A DNA stretch of 64,000 nucleotides from Notolepis coatsorum (Eukaryota; Chordata; Actinopteri; Aulopiformes; Paralepididae): the NCBI GenBank assembly GCA_963971535.1, contig OZ020585.1, forward strand, positions 155,297,083 through 155,361,082, given 5' to 3'. How positions within the stretch are numbered: position 1 is the first letter of the stretch; each line of letters opens with the position of its first letter. The notes beneath the pieces are model-generated. The model searched no databases. It was not told where the DNA came from and saw only the letters and a program-made list of their open reading frames with translations. A program made the translations under genes and the position numbers. This document shows, one piece after another, positions 35,695-45,798 of this stretch.

Positions 35695-36556
35695 TTTGTT
35701 AGCAGATGGCTTGATGATGTCATTTCCTGTGTCATGTGACTCTGTTTTTATTTTTTTCCTCTATCAGGTGAAATAGGTTTCGGTAACAGGGTTGCACACA
35801 TGTTGTGGGACACAACTTCAGTTCATAATTACTATTATTTAAAATATGTTGATGAGTAAACAAATAGTTTTTATAATTACAAAAGACATATATCAACAAT
35901 CTAATACCAAAAAAGTATATTTAAAACATATATTTAAATGTTATATTGGACATGCAAGTTGGTCATCAAGAAGGTGGGACAAGAGAAAAGTGCCATTTTA
36001 GGGGGTGTTCAAGAGCTATTTGGTATTTTAAATAATATTTTCGAACCACTTTTTCCACAACCATATTTACATTTAGTCTCAGGACAAGTACAAGTTACAT
36101 AACAAGTGCATGTTTTAGTATTTTGTGTATGGATTGTTTGGAATTTCATGGGTGGGACTGAAAATGTCCTCCAATTCTGGAATGTCCCGTGAGCTAACAT
36201 GCTAACTCGCTAAGCTAACGTTAATAATGTAAACAAAGCTCGCGACGGACTTCTTCTTTCTTGCATTGCGCAGATTCAGACGTCCTCATCGCCGAATTGT
36301 GTTATATCCTGAGGACTTCTTAACCTCACCTGTATAACAATGATTACCGGACCACTACTTTAGTTTAACACATTATTCTGACTACAGCTCCGGTAGTGCA
36401 ATCACTTCCGGGTACCACAGCTGGGAATTACGGCAAGTATTTAAGGACAATACAGACCCAACGTTGAGAAAAGGATTAACGGCGTCAATTATATTATCGC
36501 GCGATACTAGTCTCGCGTTAACGCAGCACGTTAACGCTGTTAACGGCCCAGCTCTA

Positions 36557-37357
36557 ATATATATATAAAGAAAACTGCAAACAAGTACAATGTGAGTCAG
36601 TAGACTGCCTGGCAAGACTGCAAGCTAGTAGGCTAATGTTAAAGTACCAGTACCAATGATGTGAATTCACTCAGAAAAAGCTTATTGTGGACTGTTCCTG
36701 TCAGGAGTGTAAGTTCTTCAGATGTATTTATTTTAGGTCACCCTCTCTGAGCACAGCCACTTCTCTGTATGTTGAGGGGCGTGGCCCTCTGTTCAATGAA
36801 AGAAGATGTCATGAGCAATGATGCTGATCCTGATGCACAACTTGTAAACCAATGTAAACGATGGGGCGGGGCTTTGAGCTAAACGTGTTAGGACGCCACA
36901 TATGCCGTTTTTCACAAAAACTCAGATCTGATCTATATAATATAAACAAATATAGCAGGGAGTAGGGAAATAAAAACAGAACAAGAGGCTAGAGGGGTTA
37001 ACTCATTGAATTGTTACAACCTCATCATGCAGCTCTTGGGATGGGCCATAGACTAAACATAATATGCTCGAATGAACAGTTCTGGAAAGATATTACACAA
37101 AAAGTCTCTATAGAAAACGCATATATGTTAAAAAGGGCCACAGGGTAACGCGTTAATCATTTATATATTATTGTATTATATTGGCATTGTTTTGGTCGAA
37201 ACATCCAAATGGGGCCGCCCACTTTGCCTGCATGGAGGGGGGGAGGCCTCTCACTCAGGTGTTCTGCTGTGTTTGTTGCTGTTAGGGCTTTGTTTGTGTG
37301 TTTGTTTGTTTGTTTGTTTGTCGTTAGGATGACTGTACAGTTTGGTTGAGCTGGTGC
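36557..37357. other. no gene recognised; one dispersed repeat piece
   Basis: The segment 36732-36790 (GGTCACCCTCTCTGAGCA...GGGGCGTGGCC) resembles 58499-58555. A TTTG microsatellite at about 37290-37321 probably derives from the 3' region of the xpo1 copy. Nothing else identified. Confidence 0.5.
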
Positions 37358-39140
37358 TCAGTCACACATCTCCTCTGGGATTTCTTGAGGTTTGAGGAAA
37401 TTACATCTGGATCTTGTGTTTCTCCTCCTGGGCCTGGTGCAGAGACTCGCCCCCGCAAACTCCTTGATCTGGACTGGGAAGTCCCTAAGGTGCTGAAGGC
37501 AGGAATGTCCTAGTTTAAGCTGAACAGTCCCGTCACAAACACACCCGTCACCTGGGCATCTTGTAATTAGAGATGTTCCGATACAATTGTTTCCTTCCCA
37601 ATCCGATTCCGATACCTAAGCTTTGGGTATCGGCCGATACCGATACTGATCCGATACCAGTGCATACATTTAAAAAAATATAATAAATAAAAAATAATAT
37701 AAATTATATATATATATTTTTTTACAGCTACTGTTTTATATAGTGTTTTTTTTAGTAATAACTATAAAGTAATGGTATTTATTCAACAACATGTGATTGT
37801 ATAGATTAGTATCATTAATTGACAACTATCTCAATGAGTTCAGCCACGGAATGGTTGTTGGGACATTGATTCCGCACGGACGTTATATGTTGTTGCACTC
37901 CAGAAGGCTCCGGTAACTTTAGTTAGTAGAGGCTCTGTTGTGATTTTTGCACAATAAATATTCAACATTCTCTTTTGAGACTCCGCCTCAGACTCTTATC
38001 ATTTGGCACTAAAAGCTAAACATTGTCACCAATATGGCTGTCCGCAACATGTCATTAATTGTGTGCGAGAGGTGGATCAGTGACCACGTTAGCGTGAGCT
38101 AGGTTAGCATGAGCTAACGTTAGATGGAAACAAGACAATATAACGTTACTGGTGAAAAAGTGATTTACCTTGGAATACTCCTGTGCCAACTGCTGTACTT
38201 TGCTTGCAGGTCTGCAGCCATTATTGCTGGATTATGAATAGCCCCAACTTTAGCCAAGGTAACGTTAAAGCTAAAACTAGCTTTTCCGTTAGCTGTTCAG
38301 CTAATGCTAATAACACCAGCAAGCGAACCCATCAGAGCTCCCCGTCAACACCCCTCTCTCGGGACGATGGCATTTAAGAAAGTATATCTGCTGTTAAAAT
38401 GACAAACAGCATTGACACTTTAATTCACGGTCGATTAAAAACATGTTTGTTTTATAATGCTCACTCAGCAGACTGCACGTGTTGTTGATAAATGACGTCA
38501 TATGGTATTGGAGCGCAGAATTAGAGGGTACTCGCCGATACCAGCATTTTAGGCAGTATCGGAGTCATTTCCGATACTGGTATCAGTATCGGAATAACTC
38601 TACTTGTAATGGAGGGAAGGCCATGGTCTTGAGCAGTTTGTCCACATACTCGTGGATGAAGACCTGGTTGCTGGCAGGCCTGGGGGAGTGCCATGGTGAT
38701 CTTTCCGTCCTCCACCAGATTGGACATATAGACCAGTGTGGAGGCGTGCATGGTTAGAGCAGCAGTGTGTGATGTGTCAGTGACCACAGAGAAGTACAGT
38801 ATGTCTGGTAGAAGCATTGCTGCCTCCTCTTGGGTCACGTTTTGCAGTAGTGTGTACAGAATCTGCAGACCTGTATCAGCCACATTCCCCATGCTGTGTG
38901 TTTGAAGGCCCAGATGATGGGAGTCTAACACCAGTTTGAACTGGGCAGGGGGGATCGCCAGGAATGCAGAGAAGCAGTGGGAGTTGATGGCCCAGAGCAG
39001 CTAGAAGAAGTGTGTCATGTGCTCAGGGTTCTTGTTGATCATGTTGAGGGCTTGACACTCAAACACAGTGTCAGATATCCATGGGATCTCGCTGGTGATG
39101 TGGCCTCCCAGCTTGTTGACGGTGGTGGTGTGGTGGAAAG
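37358..39140 (-). pseudogene. xpo1: processed pseudogene of exportin 1 (C-terminal third)
   Basis: Read on the minus strand without introns, this matches the C-terminus of the nuclear export receptor CRM1/exportin 1 as I remember it: VNKLGGHIT, INSHCFSAFLAIPPAQFKL, NVADTGLQILYTLLQNV, SVVTDTSHTA and LTMHAS. After a hAT insertion it continues DAQV...FVTGLFSLN, DIPAF, VQIKEFAG and the true terminus EIPEEMCD with a TGA at 37358-37360. Internal stops (for example within FF*LL near 39001 and LN*DIP near 37515) and small indels show it is dead. Lack of introns and a 5' truncation near 39140 indicate LINE-mediated retroposition; no poly(A) tail or TSD was confirmed. The functional xpo1 gene is elsewhere. 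Confidence 0.9.
37568..38602. mobile_element. hAT element inserted in the xpo1 pseudogene
   Basis: Ends are TAGAGATGTTCCGATAC and GTATCGGAATAACTCTA, with repeated ATCGG/CCGAT near both. Perfect 8-bp duplication CTTGTAAT (37560-37567, 38603-38610) interrupts the exportin reading. No transposase recognised. Confidence 0.93.
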
Positions 39141-39184
39141 TAGCCGAAGCTGAATAACTTACTCAGTCAGAAGAGACCCGGTTA

Positions 39185-39623
39185 GGCCTAACAAAAATAA
39201 TAGTTGGTTTCAGGTTGGTTGTCAGTTTGGCCATGGGTAGGTAGGGAATTTTTTTTTATTTTTTTTTTATTTTATTCTTTCCCACGGCGACTATGGATAG
39301 GGAATTTCTTTATTTAATTAACCCTTTCACTGCCACACGACAGAAGGTTAGCCCTTTACTATCACACAACCGACGGCGATGCTCCATCATTAGCATCATT
39401 AGCTCCGCGGATGCGGAGCTAATGATGCTAATGATGGAGCATCGCCGTCGGTTGTGTGATAGTAAAGGGCTAACCTTCTGTATTGTCACAGTGAAAGGGT
39501 TAACCGGCTGTCGTGTGGCAGTGAAAGGGTTAAAATGTTCACAACAACATGGATGCATGTACTCTGCCAGCATGTTTAATATCCATAATACTAAATGTTT
39601 GACTAAGATTTCTATGAAACTTT

Positions 39624-39668
<45 letters not shown>

Positions 39669-39767
39669 TATATAATTTTTTTTTAAAACTCATAAAATAT
39701 ATTGGGTCGCACCTAAATCGGCAGGGTCGGTCGGCAACCTGAAACCAACCATTATTTTTGTTAGGCC
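39185..39767. mobile_element. PIF/Harbinger-like MITE
   Basis: Inverted ends of about 33 bp start GGCCTAACAAAAATAAT and run on through GTTGGTTTCAGGTTG. The flanking 3-bp TTA on both sides fits the TWA duplication of Harbinger elements. It holds a piggyBac-like palindrome and a poly(A) run (about 39630-39661). Confidence 0.72.
39318..39533. mobile_element. piggyBac-like palindromic MITE inside the Harbinger-like MITE
   Basis: TTAA at both edges (39318-39321, 39530-39533), then CCCTTTCACTGCCACACGAC and its inverse. The interior is a long hairpin: from CAGAAGGTTAGCCC near 39342 to its inverse near 39482, almost perfect, with a loop of a few bases near 39412. A second GTGAAAGGGTTAA end is present at 39491-39503. 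Confidence 0.78.
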
Positions 39768-40095
39768 TTAATACAATTTATTAACTCAGTCAAAGTATCA
39801 ATACACATTTTTTTAGAGTAGGCTGGATGACTCTCAACGAGGTGACTAGCTTGGACACCCGGAATGAGAGAACCGCCACTCACTGAGGAACATCTTTATA
39901 CAAACGGGGGTCAAATGGACTGAACATCTGGGGAGGTGAAGGACTGGGGGTTGGGTAGATAGGAAGGGGAGATGAAAGAGAGAGAGAGGATGGAATGGGA
40001 GGAGGGGTGAAGAAAAGATGGGTGAGAGAGATGGGGGTGGGGAGAGTTTTATCTACCATGGTACTGGGCACCTCAGGGTCACAGGCGACAGGGAC
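39768..40095. other. no gene recognised
   Basis: Purine-rich on the plus strand (GAGAGAGAGG, GGAGGAGGGG). No repeat end or protein motif seen before the foldback element at 40096. Confidence 0.5.
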
Positions 40096-40409
40096 GCGTG
40101 AATACTTTCGGCAGCCCACTTGTCCTTTCGCGTTGCTCTGATTGGCCGAGCGCGCGCATGCGCATGAGCCACGACAAGCTCCTCAGAAAGGCAGGACTAA
40201 TAAGCTCCCCTTACCGCAATTTATACAAATGCAAGTATTGATTTCGCCGTAACGAATCATTAAAAAAATATACCGTTAACTGGAATATGTTGTGCCTTTA
40301 CACATATGTTGGATTATGTAATTGGTTTGTCATGACAAACCAATAAAAAATCGCGAATTAACCGGTGGCTACAACAACACACGGTATATAAAGTACTTCT
40401 ATATTCTAA

Positions 40410-41141
40410 TAGGCTGGGCGATATGGCCAAAAACGTTATCGCGATAAAATTATAAAATTATTTTCATATAACTCGATATCGATAATTATCGTCGATATAA
40501 TGTCTGTCAAGTTTAATTAACTTCTTATGCCCGGCGCCGATGGACGGGCTATTAATAGACTTGTTTTGCTGCTGCGAATGTCTCGAGTTGATGTCGTCAT
40601 CAGTCCGCGCACGTTAGCAGTTAGCCAGAGCAAGCGGTGTATCCCATGACAATGTACTAAATATGACCCTAAAATACTCCGTTCCGCCCCAATACATTGC
40701 AACGACGTCCACCGCATACCCCACACTACTCTAACCGTGGCCTCAGAATTCACGCCACACACCCACTCGGCACGTAAACTATAAAATAGCGCCGTGCAAG
40801 CTAATTATCCTAGCTAGCCTTGTTTCCAATGCACTAAATATCACCCTAAAATACTCTGTTCCACCCCAATACATTGCAACGACGTCCACCGTATACCCGT
40901 ATATATATAATTATCCTAGCCAGCCTTGTTTACTACTTGAGTCCTACCTCTCTACCCAGAGGTGCACCGCGGGTCTCCTTCCGCTGTCGGCCATCTCCTT
41001 CACTGATTGGTTGTTAGTGCGTGTGCTCATATCCAAGCTTGGAAAATCAATATATCGAAACTTTGCCACCACGGTTCATGTTTATTTCGAGGAAATAATT
41101 TATCGCGATAGTTATCGTTATCGTTTTATCGCCAAGCCCTA
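40410..41141. mobile_element. hAT element (GCTGGGCGATAT type)
   Basis: Ends TAGGCTGGGCGATATGGCC and GATAGTTATCG...GCCAAGCCCTA. The flanks TATTCTAA and TATTCTAT match at 7 of 8. A 75-bp stretch with CCAATACATTGCAACGACG occurs twice inside (about 40665 and 40830). Confidence 0.78.
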
Positions 41142-41576
41142 TATTCTATTCTACTGAGTCAGGTGTTTGGGTGCATCAATTAATATTACGTAGATAAGGT
41201 AATAACAACAACAATGCACAATGGTATTGATGGCCCCACTGTTCATTGTAAACAATGATGTATGTAGTTACTGTGTGTTGTTGTAGCCGCCGGTTAATTC
41301 GCGATTTTTTATTGGTTTGTCATGACAAACCAATTACATAATCCAACATATGTGTAAAGAAACAACATATTCCAGTTAACGGTATATATTTTTTAATGAT
41401 TCGTTACGGCGTAATCAATACTTCCATTTGTATAAATTGCGTTCGAGACCTCCATGTTTTGGGGGTATTCATCAGAAAAATCGGATCCGGGCTTCGGGAT
41501 TTTCAGCCTCTCTCCTCTCTCCTGGAGCTTAAGCGGAGTATTCCTGCCTGGCTGAGGAGCCCGTCGCGGCTCATGC

Positions 41577-41663
41577 TAGTGTTGTCACGATACTGGAATT
41601 TCGACTTCGATACGATACCTTGAAAAGTATCGATACTTCGATACCATTTCGATACCAAAAAAA

Positions 41664-41707
<44 letters not shown>

Positions 41708-41996
41708 CTTTTTTTTTTTATAAACAAATTTAGCTTTTGTTGCTGGTTGATTCTCCTCAGCTTCTCTCTGGTACTATAAGAGAAGATAAATATAACACTT
41801 TTAAAACCCTTTGTTTATCTTTAGATCACACATTTAAAAATAACTGTTCATCTCACTTCAATAATTTTTATTGCAAATGCAGAACATGGTATTTTCTCAA
41901 GCAGACAGATGTAAACACTGTAATCTGTGTTGCATGTACCTGACAAACTGAACTGTTTGTATTACAGTTAGTAACAGTTTCGATTTTTATTTAAAG

Positions 41997-42039
<43 letters not shown>

Positions 42040-42622
42040 CTATGCTCGGAGCATTTTAGTAACGTTACATTTTCAACAAGATTGCTGCTATTTAAACACT
42101 TGATGGAAACGGGGTAACGTTAACCTTATGTCGACCTCGTTAACGTTACTCCGTTTCCATGCAGTAATTATAACGGTGGCCAGCTAAGCTAACGGAGCTA
42201 ACTGCTAGCAGTAGCTAACGTTAGCTGGTAGCTGTAACGTTACAACGAATCAGCTGTTGATATTATGCGCCATCAGTAGACAACGTATCATGTATTAAAC
42301 TAGAGTTAATAGTTTAATGCTTCAGTCACAGTGACGTTGAAAGAGCAGCTGTCACGAACCTCTTTCATTTCTTTATGGAGATCCGCGCTGGCACTGCTAA
42401 AATGTTTATTTACAAACTGAAGATGGCTCTGTGAGGGGGAGGGCTGGAGCAGGCGGAGGGGCAAGCGCGCTCTGAACAGCGTGTCAACAACTTGCTGTAG
42501 AACACTCGCCAGCTGGTACCGATACTGCAGAAAGTATCGGTATTTCGGGAAATGAGTATCGAAGCCGTTTTAAATATTCAGTATCGATATGTATCGATAC
42601 TTCGATATTTTTGACAACACTA
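41577..42622. mobile_element. hAT element (TAGTGTTGTC family), copy 2
   Basis: Inverted relative of 29903-30992 with the same ends. Perfect 8-bp duplication GCTCATGC (41569-41576, 42623-42630). It interrupts the right arm of the foldback element. Confidence 0.94.
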
Positions 42623-42727
42623 GCTCATGCGCATGCGCGCGCTCGGCCAATCAGAGCAATGCGGAAGGACAAGTGGGCTGCCGAAAGTATTCACGCGACA
42701 GGGACTGGTAATCAACGAGGACGGACA

Positions 42728-42810
42728 GATGTTTAACCCCTCCTGCTGACTTGTACGCAATTTGTAAGTCACTTTGGATACATTTTACAAATTAATGTAA
42801 AATATAAATC
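42728..42810 (+). repeat. L2-like 3' tail fragment
   Basis: Contains TTGTAAGTCACTTTGGATAC and a degenerate TGTAAA end, like the tail at 7250-7306. Confidence 0.55.
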
Positions 42811-43350
42811 ATTTAGCGACACTTGGGAACATGAACATTTTCCAAAAGCATATTAAACGCACGTGATGACATGAAATTGTTTGAATTTTTCACATCTTAA
42901 ATTAATGCGTCTTTCCCGCATCTAGTGAAGCTGCCCTCTGAAGATGCACTGTTTGCCAATTATGGCTTCTTCCAGCCTGAGCCTTTTCACTGCTTTCGCT
43001 TTTTGCATGTTTTATAGGCCTCCCTCATAGCTTTGGCAGCTGCTCAAATATTAATGATAAACAGTTAGCTGGATCTATACCATCCATTCCACTAAGTGCA
43101 CCGCTTGGGGTGCCTACATGGACATCTTGTTTGTGCTGCGTTTTCACTAGTAGTTCTAAAACCTGGAAGTCAACGAGTGCCCTAGTTATTCCTATACGAT
43201 GGCATTGTGAGACGGGCTGATATTTCCCCCATTCTACTCCGTCCCAACAATAACTTAATTGCATGTAAATGAACTGCACTAATTAGCGGATAGTACGCCA
43301 CGTGCAGGATTTTACATTGACATATCGGCAGAGAATCAATTACATCTGTT
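42811..43350. other. no gene recognised
   Basis: Unique-looking AT-rich sequence; short open frames only. Confidence 0.5.
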
Positions 43351-43363
43351 AGGGGTAAGTAGT

Positions 43364-43849
43364 ATTTTTTTTTTTTTTGGTCCACTTTTTCTCCCATTTT
43401 TCTATATTTTCTCCCATCCCAATTTCGTATCATCCAATTCAACCCTCCCCTGTCACGAACGCTGTTTCTTGCCTCCCACAAGCCGGCTGCAATGTGGACT
43501 AAGTCATACATAGCACAAGTCCCCTCCGGTACTTGAGGTAACAGCAGTCGCATCTTTTCACCTGCGCAGCTCGATCTCTCAGTGTCGAGGAGTAACGCCT
43601 GGGAGGCTCACGCTGCCCCCGACACTTCCTGATTCTACTGCGCAGGCGCACCAACCGACTTGTAGGAGTCGCTTGTTCACAACGTTCGATCCCCACCCTT
43701 CAGTTTTCCCTCCCCGTAATACGGCCAATGTGTATTACTGCGGACGACCAGCTAAACTGAAAACAATGTGGAGAGCTGGATTCGAACACGCGAATCGTAG
43801 CGTCTCCACACTGGTGGCGAGTGCCTTGCCCACTACACCACCTAGCCGC
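43364..43849 (-). mobile_element. tRNA-derived SINE, copy 2
   Basis: Reverse-strand copy of the SINE at 16151-16633. Its T-run at 43365-43378 is the A-tail. Perfect 13-bp duplication AGGGGTAAGTAGT (43351-43363, 43850-43862). Very close to copy 1 along its length. Confidence 0.93.
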
Positions 43850-44210
43850 AGGGGTAAGTAGTCTTATACAGTGTGCATAGAAACATGTAGGTTCACTTGT
43901 GTGTTTAATGGTGATATTAACAGCTGCATTACATGGACATGAGGATAACAACAACAAGAAACATGGATGATTGTTTTTATGTTGAGATGTAAAATTTTGT
44001 GTGGGTGGTGTTTGGAACTGTTTGTGACTAATTTAGCTTTGAACTGTTTTAGTGTTTGACTTTAGCATCGTTGCTGCATCCTCTCGTCAGGCTCCAATCC
44101 AATCCAATAAGTGTTTTTTAGCACGTCCCTTTCAAAAACACGAAGCTCAAAGTATCACATGTGTCTTCATATGCTCTACTGAGGAAATGGTTGCAAACCT
44201 TGCACCAAAC

Positions 44211-44663
44211 TAGGGATGGGACCGAATATTCGAAAATTCTAATATTCGATCCCATATCTACATTTGATTTATGTCAGAAAATCGAAAATAAAAAAAATAA
44301 ATAAAAAACAAATTCGTTTTTTTTTAAGCAAACCATTCTTATGTCATTCCTTTTTATATTTAGAGACAGCCTAATTGATCTAAAAGATGCACATGCTACT
44401 GTTTCTGTTTGTTTATTAAAACCGGTTGATAGAAGTGCCTTTTTAAGTGCAATACCCTTTTGATTTTAATGATCCATTCTATTAAAAAGAATAACTGAAT
44501 TTAACTGAAACTGAACATTTTAACTGAATTTAAACTGAAACAGAAAATAACAATATATATTTAATAAAAAGAATATATAATTTTTGGAGGGGGGGGGGGG
44601 GATATTCGATCTTAAGAACCAGCAATTTTCGAATAGCACTTTTACTAGAAAGTCCCATCCCTA
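44211..44663. mobile_element. hAT MITE (TAGGGATGGGAC family)
   Basis: Inverted ends TAGGGATGGGAC and TTTCTAGTAAA...GTCCCATCCCTA, with ATATTCGA near both. Perfect 8-bp duplication CACCAAAC (44203-44210, 44664-44671). Confidence 0.93.
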
Positions 44664-44671
44664 CACCAAAC

Positions 44672-45648
44672 ATTATAAGGCATTATAATGAGTATAGGAA
44701 GCATAGACCCTGTGCATATAAGTTACTGGCCTATGAAACGTTTTTTTTATATTTTAATTGTTTTATTAATTTATTTTAAAAAGGGACAGTGCATTATTAT
44801 ATGATGCAATTATATTATAGCCAGAGGCAAATTTCCATCTGTAGTCCATTTGCAGGTTGATGTTAACAGAGCAGACAAGTTACATTCAACAAGTTACGAA
44901 ACTACACAAACGTCACAACCATAAAAAACATAAAAAATAATAGATGAAACAGACAATGACAACACAAGTCACATGTCCGATGTGGCGAGACAAACCGGGA
45001 AATAGGATGACTAAGTTTAAGGTGCTTTAGGTACCAAGTGTTAAAGTGACTGGTGCTTGAGTTACTGTGCAATTTTATTGCAATTGAATTATAAAGTGCT
45101 GGAAAAGATTTCACATTAATTGTAGATAGCACATTACGTGTAGATTGCACATTAATTGTAGATTGCATGTTGCCCTTTTGCACAACATTTCAGTATTGCA
45201 CAAGATAAGCATACATAGATGTATTTACTGTACCCATTTTGCAGAAATTACAACTTTTGATATACTGCACGGTTCCAAAAGAAAAGTTAACTCGTCCATT
45301 AATCATTGTGGTTATAGATATCCTATTTCAAGTATTGAGAAATGCACAACAGTCTTATATATTTTTTTTAATCTTCAAAATTGACACAGAGCATTGTGGA
45401 AATGAAGCCTTTGTCCTTCCAGAAATAATATAGCTCATCATTGCTATAATGACTATGGTTTCAATGACGTCCCAAATGCCGAAAGTGATCGATCGGCATC
45501 TTGCTATGAAACCAGGCTGTGGTTCTGACTCAGGTCTCCATAGCTCATAGACAATAAGCCTGTGTCTTCCCAGTAAGCAGGAAAGACCTTTAATTACAGT
45601 TCCCAAACCTTGCCTCCAAGGCCTGACACACTTAGTGGTGGAACGGAC
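44672..45648. other. no gene recognised
   Basis: AT-rich. GTAGATTGCACATTAATTG-type short repeats near 45120-45165; no other recognisable element. Confidence 0.5.
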
Positions 45649-45798
45649 AGTAGGATCAGGGGTGTAGCTCCAGATTCTGGGCCCCATGAAAGAATGTATT
45701 TGTAGGCCCCCGAGAGGATTTTTTTTTGCCATTTATTTATTGATGAAAACGCATAATATGGTTTTTACCTATACATTCGGATCAGCAGTTCAGCACCT

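Larger units (their letters stand above)
31690..35800 (-). mobile_element. DNA transposon of unrecognised superfamily
   Basis: Contains a multi-exon DDE-type transposase gene on the minus strand (32383-35694) and seven copies of the 13-mer GTAACAGGGTTGC: two beyond the 3' end of the gene and five around its first intron and 5' flank. The outermost copies (31726 and 35783) point in opposite directions. True termini and target duplication were not found, so the limits are the span of the motif plus margin. A 9-bp inverted pair GTCCAATAT/ATATTGGAC (near 31456 and 35944) could mark wider ends, but is too short to trust. Confidence 0.6.
19152..36556. mobile_element. hAT element expanded by nested insertions
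   Basis: The left end TAGAGCTGGGC (19152) is followed by ATTAATCTAGATTAATCT repeats, and the right end carries GTTAACGCAGCACG and ends GCCCAGCTCTA (36556). Both look like the two ends of one teleost hAT family known to me. The flanking 8 bp on both sides is ATATATAT, which is uninformative because the site is a TA repeat. Between the ends lie BEL element C, a foldback element and a separate DDE transposon. No hAT transposase of this family was recognised in the remaining sequence. Confidence 0.68.
40096..42696. mobile_element. foldback element with ~290-bp arms, MULE-like, holding two hATs
   Basis: Inverted ends GCGTGAATACTTTCGGC, then CTTGTCCTT and GCTCTGATTGGCC. Left arm 40096-40386; right arm 41269-42696 once the nested hAT is removed. 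The arms differ by an indel. A perfect 9-bp duplication GACAGGGAC flanks it (40087-40095, 42697-42705). The first 75 bp resemble the arm of the element at 18505. Each arm carries the palindrome GGTTTGTCATGACAAACC. No coding capacity seen. Confidence 0.86.

Noticed and set aside
31456-35952. GTCCAATAT/ATATTGGAC as terminal repeats of the DDE transposon, with GTCATCAA as a target duplication
   Set aside because: Nine paired bases and misaligned flanks are not enough; could be chance in AT-rich sequence.
36009-36200. Cys-rich 63-codon open frame next to the DDE transposase (CTCYVTCTCPETKCKYGCG)
   Set aside because: Attractive as a zinc-binding accessory protein, but it has no splice links, no homology I recognise, and lies outside the 13-mer span.
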